From the NCBI RefSeq assembly GCF_014397005.1, contig NZ_JACGWS010000001.1, positions 496,001-560,000 on the forward strand: a stretch of 64,000 nucleotides of DNA, in the 5' to 3' direction. Source of the DNA: Kordia aestuariivivens (GTDB lineage Bacteria > Bacteroidota > Bacteroidia > Flavobacteriales > Flavobacteriaceae). The notes under the pieces were generated by a model that saw only the letters and a list, made by a program, of their open reading frames with translations, was not told the origin of the DNA and did no database searches. Of the stretch, positions 58,714 through 64,000 are shown piece by piece (the first letter of the stretch is position 1; every line of letters starts with the position of its first letter). The position numbers were made by a program, and so were the translations under genes.

Positions 58714-60654
58714 TTACTTCTTCACAATAAGTTTTGTATAGCTATTTCCAGTTGTACTTTGTAGGTTAATGAAATAGCTCCCTGTTTTTAGATTAGAAAT
58801 ATCAATTGATTTTTGACCCGCTTGCATTTCAAAAGTTTTTACTTGTTGTCCAATTAAGTTGTACACAATTACTTTTGAAATTGTTTGTGTTGACTCAATC
58901 TGTAGGTTTCCAGTTGTTGGATTTGGATACAATGCAAAAGTAGCTTCTGATACATCAGGCGTACTCAATGTATTTGTAATTGTCATAGGTGTTGAAGCAC
59001 TGTATAAATCACATGCGCCAACAGTATGTGTTATTGTATATAAACCATCTGTAGACATTGATAAATCAATTTCTCCCGTAGTAGCATTGATTGATAATCC
59101 TGCTGGCGTTGCTGTAAATACACCTGTTACACCAGTTGTTCTTGTTGGTGTTGGATCAGGATCGTCCATTGCGTATGTACTTGTACTATAGGTAAACGCT
59201 GCAAAATCATTGTAATGCAAATCAATATAATTTTTAATCACTGTTGCATAATCATCTGCAAACGGAACTAAAGTTTGTGGTCGGCTATCGAAAAAGTTTC
59301 CGTTGTAGGTTCCTAAGTCACGTACACGTCGGTTTACTTCGGTCATAATTCCATCAATAGTTCCACCACCGCCAAGTCCATCGCTTGCAGTTGGTCCAGA
59401 TCCGTGACGCATATTATTATAGTAATCTCCAGCAAAGTATTGATTGCTATTAGGACGTGTATCATCACAGGCATCAGAACTACCTTGGTCAAAATCACTA
59501 GGAACTGTACGGTAACCAGAAGATACACCACAACCAGAATATCCTTGTGCGTTGTAAAAAGCACCGCCAGTATCTCTAAAAATTCCACCTAAGCTATTTG
59601 GTCCACGAACCAATTCTTCTTGTGTCAATCCACCTAAATTAGTACTTACTAAGTTTGTAATGGTAGAGTTGGAAACTCCGTTTAAGTGATTTGCAGTTGT
59701 ATTATTTAAATCAGAAGCAGAAATGTTGTATCCAGCTTCAATTCTTGGAACTGTATGACTTTGTCCATGTAAATCTATATACAAACCTTTTCCCCATTTG
59801 CTCATTACATCTGTACTTGCATCATCGATAAAATTATGAAATGCATTCCAATAAAACAATGCATCTGCGTCTCCACAAGTTGCTTCATTTTGTTCTCTGT
59901 TTGGATCTAGTTTACTTCTATGTAAGTTACTGATAATAATGTACGGATAACATCCAGTTTGGTCAAATACAGATTGTTGTATTTCACGAATTAAAATTTC
60001 TGTATTATCATCTCTTTCAACGCTTCCACCACAATTCCTATCTGGTAACGCACTGTCATTATCTGGATAAAAAGTTCCACCAATGGTTTGTCCAGATTGT
60101 AGTACTCCACCATGTGGTGCAGAAATAATGATTGGCATGTTTCCAGGAATGTATTCAATATAGTTGTTTCCACTTGTATCAAACTGAGAAACTCCAGGAA
60201 AAGGTGGTGGTGGCGGTGCAGCTTCTTCTATAGCAAAGTAAATTGTTTGTGAAATTTGAGAATTTGTAGCAGAAGTATCAAAAGTTCCGTCAAATGCCAA
60301 GGCTGTATCTCCGTCAGCAGTAATAGTTAGGTTTCCACCACCATTCCAGCCATCTCCATACGTGTCATATACAATTACGTAATATCCAGCAGTTGTACTA
60401 CTATTTATAGGGTAACTTACCGCAGTTGTAGTTTCATTATAAGGATTTACAGCAGAACCACTTCCGTCAAAACCATTGTCGATTGTTACCAATAGCATTC
60501 CAGCGGGATCGTAGAATTCAACTTTATTTTCGGTGGACCATTGTGGCCAATCTACCGTAAGGATCACATCTACATTTTGAGCAAAACCTGTGGCACTTAT
60601 CATTAAAAAAAGTGCAAAAATACTTTTGAATATAGGAAAAGTAGTTTTCTTCAT
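58714..60654 (-). CDS. T9SS-exported N-formylglutamate-amidohydrolase-like protein
   Basis: This 646-residue protein has a signal peptide (about 1-25, ending ATGFAQ) and a calcium-type lectin/beta-sandwich-like part (about 26-145, DTYGDGWNGGGNLTI). A catalytic domain follows (about 160-470): IISAPHGGVL (about 179), NLHRSKLDPNRE and LYIDLHGQSHTVPR, which resemble the zinc-binding pieces of N-formylglutamate amidohydrolases. The C-terminus (about 575-646) is a type A T9SS sorting domain (FALYPNPTTGNLQIES ... KLIVKK). It should be secreted across the outer membrane. Start ATG 60654; ATG 60660 is two codons upstream. The substrate is unknown. Confidence 0.85.
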   Translation of the reverse strand: MKKTTFPIFKSIFALFLMISATGFAQNVDVILTVDWPQWSTENKVEFYDPAGMLLVTIDNGFDGSGSAVNPYNETTTAVSYPINSSTTAGYYVIVYDTYGDGWNGGGNLTITADGDTALAFDGTFDTSATNSQISQTIYFAIEEAAPPPPPFPGVSQFDTSGNNYIEYIPGNMPIIISAPHGGVLQSGQTIGGTFYPDNDSALPDRNCGGSVERDDNTEILIREIQQSVFDQTGCYPYIIISNLHRSKLDPNREQNEATCGDADALFYWNAFHNFIDDASTDVMSKWGKGLYIDLHGQSHTVPRIEAGYNISASDLNNTTANHLNGVSNSTITNLVSTNLGGLTQEELVRGPNSLGGIFRDTGGAFYNAQGYSGCGVSSGYRTVPSDFDQGSSDACDDTRPNSNQYFAGDYYNNMRHGSGPTASDGLGGGGTIDGIMTEVNRRVRDLGTYNGNFFDSRPQTLVPFADDYATVIKNYIDLHYNDFAAFTYSTSTYAMDDPDPTPTRTTGVTGVFTATPAGLSINATTGEIDLSMSTDGLYTITHTVGACDLYSASTPMTITNTLSTPDVSEATFALYPNPTTGNLQIESTQTISKVIVYNLIGQQVKTFEMQAGQKSIDISNLKTGSYFINLQSTTGNSYTKLIVKK

Positions 60655-60776
60655 AGTCATTTATGTTTGTTAAGTAAGATTTATTTTGGGTGCAATTAAA
60701 TTAAATTCCTTACAATTGTGGTAGTGAATCAAATTCAACAACAATTATACGATAAAAGGCATAAAAAACCGACAAA

Positions 60777-61580
60777 ATGGACAGTAATTATTTCAAAATA
60801 AACAAAGAAACCTGGAATAAAAAGGTCGCTATTCACGCAAAAAGTGACATGTACGCAATGGAATCTTTTAAAAGTGGCAAGTCATCATTGATGAAATACG
60901 AATTGAATCGCTTCCCTAATGTAACAGGGAAATCATTATTACACTTGCAATGTCACTTTGGACAAGATACCTTGAGTTGGGCTCGCATGGGCGCAAAAGC
61001 AACAGGAATCGATTTGTCAGATGAAGCTATTAAACTTGCAAAATCGTTAAATACAGAACTGAATTTAGATGCGCAATTTCATAGTTGTAATGTGTATGAT
61101 GTAAACAATCATGTAACCGATACGTTTGATATTGTATTTACGAGTTATGGTGTGATTGGTTGGTTGCCCGATTTGAATAAATGGGCAGAAATTATCGCTT
61201 CACGTTTAAACGAAGGTGGAACGTTTTATATGGTAGAATTTCATCCGATAGTGTGGATGTTTAATTATTTAGAAACGCCGCCAACGTTAAAATATGCTTA
61301 CAATCAAGATGAAGTGATTTACGAAGAATATGAAGGTACGTACGCTGAAGATGGAGAAACAAAAATGGTGAGTAAAGAATACGCTTGGAATCACGGTTTT
61401 GGCGAAGTAATTAGCGCATTAATAAACGCAGGATTGACCATAGACTTATTTGAAGAACACGATGCGTCTCCGTACGATGTATTGCCCGATTTAATTAAAA
61501 ACTCAGCAGGTTTATACGAAACTAAAGATAAATTGTATCCGCTGATATACGAACTAAAAGCCACAAAAAAACCTCGCTAG
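60777..61580 (+). CDS. Class I SAM-dependent methyltransferase
   Basis: This 267-residue cytosolic methyltransferase has SAM-binding motif I in LLHLQCHFGQDTLSWARMGAK (about 53-73, GxD...), followed by TGIDLSDEAIKLAKSLN (motif II). IVFTSYGVIGWLPDLNKW (about 117) and EGGTFYMVEFHPIVWMF continue the fold. Substrate unknown. The stop codon TAG is part of the left arm of its terminator (61567-61597), so translation termination and hairpin overlap. It is divergent from the T9SS gene, 122 bp apart. Confidence 0.85.
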   Translation: MDSNYFKINKETWNKKVAIHAKSDMYAMESFKSGKSSLMKYELNRFPNVTGKSLLHLQCHFGQDTLSWARMGAKATGIDLSDEAIKLAKSLNTELNLDAQFHSCNVYDVNNHVTDTFDIVFTSYGVIGWLPDLNKWAEIIASRLNEGGTFYMVEFHPIVWMFNYLETPPTLKYAYNQDEVIYEEYEGTYAEDGETKMVSKEYAWNHGFGEVISALINAGLTIDLFEEHDASPYDVLPDLIKNSAGLYETKDKLYPLIYELKATKKPR

Positions 61581-61597
61581 TACGTAGCGAGGTTTTT
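61567..61597 (+). terminator. Terminator overlapping a stop codon
   Basis: AAAAACCTCGCTA (61567-61579) pairs with TAGCGAGGTTTTT (61585-61597) around GTACG. The methyltransferase stop codon TAG at 61578-61580 lies in the stem. Confidence 0.88.
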
Positions 61598-61617
61598 GTA
61601 TGGATATATTTTTGGAA

Positions 61618-62397
61618 TTAAAACTTAGCAAAAAGTTTATTCATTTTTACTTGTTCTTCATCAGCTAAAGCTGGATCAACTAAAATACGACCACTGTGCT
61701 CATCTGTGATGATTTTCTTTCTAGAAGCAATTTCTACTTGTACTTGTGGTGGAATTGTAAAATACGAACCTCCAGAAGCACCTCTTTCAATTTTTACAAC
61801 TGCTAAACCGTTACGTACATTGTGACGAATACGCTTATACGCTGCTAATAATCTTTCTTCAATTAATTTTTCGAACTCTTCAGACTTTCCTAAAAGGAAT
61901 TCTTCTTCTCTTTTTGTTTCTTCAAGAATTGCATTTAATTCTGCTTTCTTGTGCTTCAAGTGAGATTGTCTTTCGTCTAAACGTTCTTTTGTTTGTGCAA
62001 TGACAGCTTTCTTTTGATCAATAGAAACTTTAAATTCTTTGATGTGTTTTTCAGCCAATTGCATTTCTAACTCTTGGAATTCAACTTCTTTAGATAAAGC
62101 GTTGTATTCTCTGTTGTTACGAACATTCTTTTGTTGCTCTGTATATTTTTTGATTAAGGCTTTAGCCTCTTCAATAATATTCTTTTTACTTTTAATGTCT
62201 ACATCAACTTGATCAAGATCACCATTGAACTTTTCAAGTCTTGTATTTAATCCAGCTACTTCGTCTTCTAAATCTTCTACTTCTAAAGGAAGTTCTCCTC
62301 TTACATTTTTAATCTCGTCTACACGAGAGTCAATTAACTGTAAATCAAAAAGCGCGCGTAATTTTTCTTCGACCGTAACTTCTTTCTTCTTTGCCAT
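61618..62397 (-). CDS. Coiled-coil protein with a cysteine-less C4-zinc-ribbon remnant
   Basis: This 259-residue protein is a long coiled coil (about 5-190), with repeated Glu/Lys heptads such as EDLEDEVAGLNTRLEKFN. The C-terminus is where the C4 zinc ribbon (zf-RING_7) usually sits, after VVKIERG. The normal CxxC positions read ASGGS and DEHSG here, with none of the four cysteines left, while the rest of the fold (FTIPPQVQVEIASRKKI, GRILVD) is intact. The function is unknown in any member. It follows the Nif3-like gene by 2 bp and is probably co-transcribed with it. Confidence 0.88.
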   Translation of the reverse strand: MAKKKEVTVEEKLRALFDLQLIDSRVDEIKNVRGELPLEVEDLEDEVAGLNTRLEKFNGDLDQVDVDIKSKKNIIEEAKALIKKYTEQQKNVRNNREYNALSKEVEFQELEMQLAEKHIKEFKVSIDQKKAVIAQTKERLDERQSHLKHKKAELNAILEETKREEEFLLGKSEEFEKLIEERLLAAYKRIRHNVRNGLAVVKIERGASGGSYFTIPPQVQVEIASRKKIITDEHSGRILVDPALADEEQVKMNKLFAKF

Positions 62398-62399
62398 AT

Positions 62400-63494
62400 C
62401 TATGAATACTTGATTGGATTTGTATTTTCTGCTGATAAAATGAACGCAAAATTAGGAATTTTTTTCGTAAGATACTCAAATAAAAGATTTTTTGTATACT
62501 GCTCGCTTTCATAATGTCCAATATCAGCTAAAATTAACTGTCCTTCTGCCTTATAAAAATCATGGTATTTCAAGTCTGCCGTGACATACGCGTCTACGCC
62601 TGCACGTTTGGCATGTTCAATGGCAAAGCTGCCGCTTCCACCCAAAACAGCCACTTTTTGAATCATTTTTCCTGATAAAGCCGAATGTCTTACTACCGGA
62701 ACGTTCATTTTTGTCTTTAACAACGTCATGAAATGCATTTCAGTGATTGGTTTTTTTAGCGAACCAATCATGCCCATACCAATATGTTGATTGGTGTTTT
62801 CTAAGGTTGTAATCTCATACGCAACTTCTTCATACGGATGATTTTCATGAAGTGTTCGGATAATAGTACCTTCTAAATGTTTCGCAAACGTGATTCCTAA
62901 TTGAATTTCTTCTTCAAAATGTGTTTTACCTTTTGTGCCAACTGTCGGATTTGAAGCTTCATTTCCTTGAAAACTTCCCAAACCTTCTATATTAAAGCTA
63001 CAATGATCGTAGTTTCCGATACTTCCTCCGCCAACGGCAAATAAAGCATTGCGCAGCGTTTCAGCATCTTTCTTTGGTACAAACGTAATGAGTTTTTTAA
63101 TCGTTCCTTTTTGTGGAATTAAAATTGATTTATCGGTCAAGCCTAATTCATCACAGATACGATCGCTGACACCATTCCACGAATTGTCAAGCGCTGTGTG
63201 CATCGCGTAAATAGCAATGTCGTTTTTAATCGCTTTCAACACCACACGTTCCACATAGGTTTTTCCAGTAATCTTTTTTAAACCAGAAAATATAATTGGA
63301 TGAAAACTCACAATCATATTGCACTTATTTTTAATAGCTTCATCCACCACATTTTCAAGTGTATCCAATGAAATCAATACGCCCGAAACTTCTTGCGTGT
63401 TTGAACCAACCAGCAAACCTACATTGTCAAAATCTTCCGCGTAGGCGAGTGGACATAATTCTTCAATGTGTGAAATAATATCTTGAACGATCAT
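62400..63494 (-). CDS. Nif3-like dinuclear metal centre protein
   Basis: This 364-residue protein of the NIF3/YqfO family has the metal-binding His in VSFHPIIFSGLKKIT (about 64, HxxxxxG) and IYAMHTALDN (about 97), and the C-terminal GSFAIEHAKRAGVDAYVTADLKYHDF (about 306, with a His of the HxE/D site). The YqfO-type middle insert (about 130-240, with FVPKKDAETLRNALFAVGGG) is present, which makes it longer than bare NIF3. The biochemical role is not settled (GTP cyclohydrolase-like activity has been suggested for some). It is the first gene of the operon; the coiled-coil gene follows after 2 bp. Confidence 0.93.
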   Translation of the reverse strand: MIVQDIISHIEELCPLAYAEDFDNVGLLVGSNTQEVSGVLISLDTLENVVDEAIKNKCNMIVSFHPIIFSGLKKITGKTYVERVVLKAIKNDIAIYAMHTALDNSWNGVSDRICDELGLTDKSILIPQKGTIKKLITFVPKKDAETLRNALFAVGGGSIGNYDHCSFNIEGLGSFQGNEASNPTVGTKGKTHFEEEIQLGITFAKHLEGTIIRTLHENHPYEEVAYEITTLENTNQHIGMGMIGSLKKPITEMHFMTLLKTKMNVPVVRHSALSGKMIQKVAVLGGSGSFAIEHAKRAGVDAYVTADLKYHDFYKAEGQLILADIGHYESEQYTKNLLFEYLTKKIPNFAFILSAENTNPIKYS

Positions 63495-63510
63495 TTTTTG
63501 CGCTTTTATT

Positions 63511-63518
63511 CAAATATA
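63511..63518 (-). promoter_or_regulatory. -7 promoter box for the Nif3-like/coiled-coil operon
   Basis: The minus strand reads TATATTTG, 17 bp upstream of the ATG at 63494. No TTG is seen at the expected -33 distance. Confidence 0.45.
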
Positions 63519-63669
63519 AAAATTCAGATCAGAAAAACAGGTCATAAACATAGAAAAGCACACTTTTTATAACGCTTACGAATTTATTTTGACGCTTACG
63601 AACTATTTTATGGAAGTTAGCGATTGATGTCTTAATTTGAATGGATAAACCAATTAATTATATCAAATT

Positions 63670-64000
63670 ATGAACACAAACATACTTACGTTGCTATTTT
63701 TACTGTTTAATTTTTTTGCTTTTGCGCAGTCGCGAAACGGATTGATTTCGATTGAAGATGAACGCCTATTTAAAGTTGTTTTGGAAATTAATGAAAACAA
63801 TGTATTATCAAGAAGCAACGAATATTTTAGAATGCAAGCCATTAAAGTGGTTAGTGATGAACGTGTGAGCGACGACGACGAAATTCAAGCGTTTAAGAGC
63901 TTTTATTATATTGTAATTGCGGATTTTGAAGAATCGCCACAAGGAAAATTATACCAAACCGAAAATTTAATTTCGCCCCAAATTTCAGTATTCCCTGATA
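63670..64000 (+). CDS. Secreted protein, unknown, 5' part only
   Basis: An open frame starts at ATG 63670 and runs off the window end after 110 codons. The first 19 residues (MNTNILTLLFLLFNFFAFA, cleavage near FAFAQ) are a signal peptide. The mature part shows SIEDERLFKVVLEINENNVLS-type text, then YYIVIADFEESPQGKLYQT, predicted as a mixed alpha/beta fold. No domain is recognised. It lies divergent from the Nif3 operon. The end and full length are not visible. Confidence 0.6.
   Translation, partial: MNTNILTLLFLLFNFFAFAQSRNGLISIEDERLFKVVLEINENNVLSRSNEYFRMQAIKVVSDERVSDDDEIQAFKSFYYIVIADFEESPQGKLYQTENLISPQISVFPD

Overview
The window looks like a chromosomal segment of a marine-type Flavobacteriaceae bacterium (Bacteroidota), possibly Kordia or a near relative. 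The genus is an inference from overall gene style; no marker gene settles it. The evidence is AT-rich DNA, Bacteroidota promoters (TTG, about 20 bp, TAnnTTTG), a type IX secretion C-terminal domain, a TonB-dependent-receptor-like protein, LytS/LytTR two-component pairs, DUF3857-transglutaminase and DUF6702 proteins, and many short inverted repeats between genes. There is no rRNA, CRISPR array, phage or transposase gene; one tRNA (Gly, UCC) is present.

Layout. 1-4.7 kb: the end of a DUF6624 protein, an Ada-type zinc-motif plus FlgD-Ig protein, a CBS-pair protein and two tandem class I PPK2 polyphosphate kinases. 4.7-8.9 kb (minus): a methyltransferase/map/HAD operon, then gpmI with a thioredoxin-like lipoprotein. 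9.3-10 kb: a secreted ankyrin protein and an unlisted 53-residue GG-leader RiPP (lanthipeptide-like) precursor. 10.1-13.8 kb: peptidases and acetyltransferases. 13.8-21.1 kb: tRNA-Gly with structured repeats, pepE, a CarboxypepD-regulatory protein, DUF6702, an M1 peptidase, tatA, PAP2 and a subtilase. 21.2-26.3 kb: a secreted protein/kinase/LytTR operon facing an outer-membrane beta-barrel protein. 26.5-33.9 kb: an O-methyltransferase, a 1251-residue transglutaminase-like protein, then kynU-kmo. 33.9-44.2 kb (minus): membrane and accessory genes, a Mrr-like nuclease-fold protein, a dienelactone hydrolase, a MITE-like element, D-2-hydroxyacid dehydrogenase with a lipoprotein, and a phosphatase. 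44.4-48.5 kb: a second LytS/LytTR pair, a RelE/ParE toxin-antitoxin module beside a decayed copy of the LytTR gene tail, HAD and CPBP protease. 48.5-58.2 kb: 42-bp tandem repeats, DUF1697, GIY-YIG, then RidA, aldehyde dehydrogenase, SDR and an ACMSD-like amidohydrolase, then a membrane protein and a peptide transporter. 58.2-64 kb: a T9SS-exported N-formylglutamate-amidohydrolase-like protein with a duplicated tail remnant, a methyltransferase, a coiled-coil protein with a cysteine-less zinc ribbon, a Nif3-like protein and a truncated secreted protein.

Together, kynU and kmo (31-34 kb) and RidA/ALDH/ACMSD-like genes (50-55 kb) would form most of an oxidative tryptophan (kynurenine to 2-aminomuconate) degradation route. 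3-Hydroxyanthranilate dioxygenase and tryptophan dioxygenase are not in the window. The most novel-looking items are the orphan RiPP precursor, the covarying hairpin repeats, the 321-bp MITE-like element, the Mrr-like protein and several duplicated gene tails.
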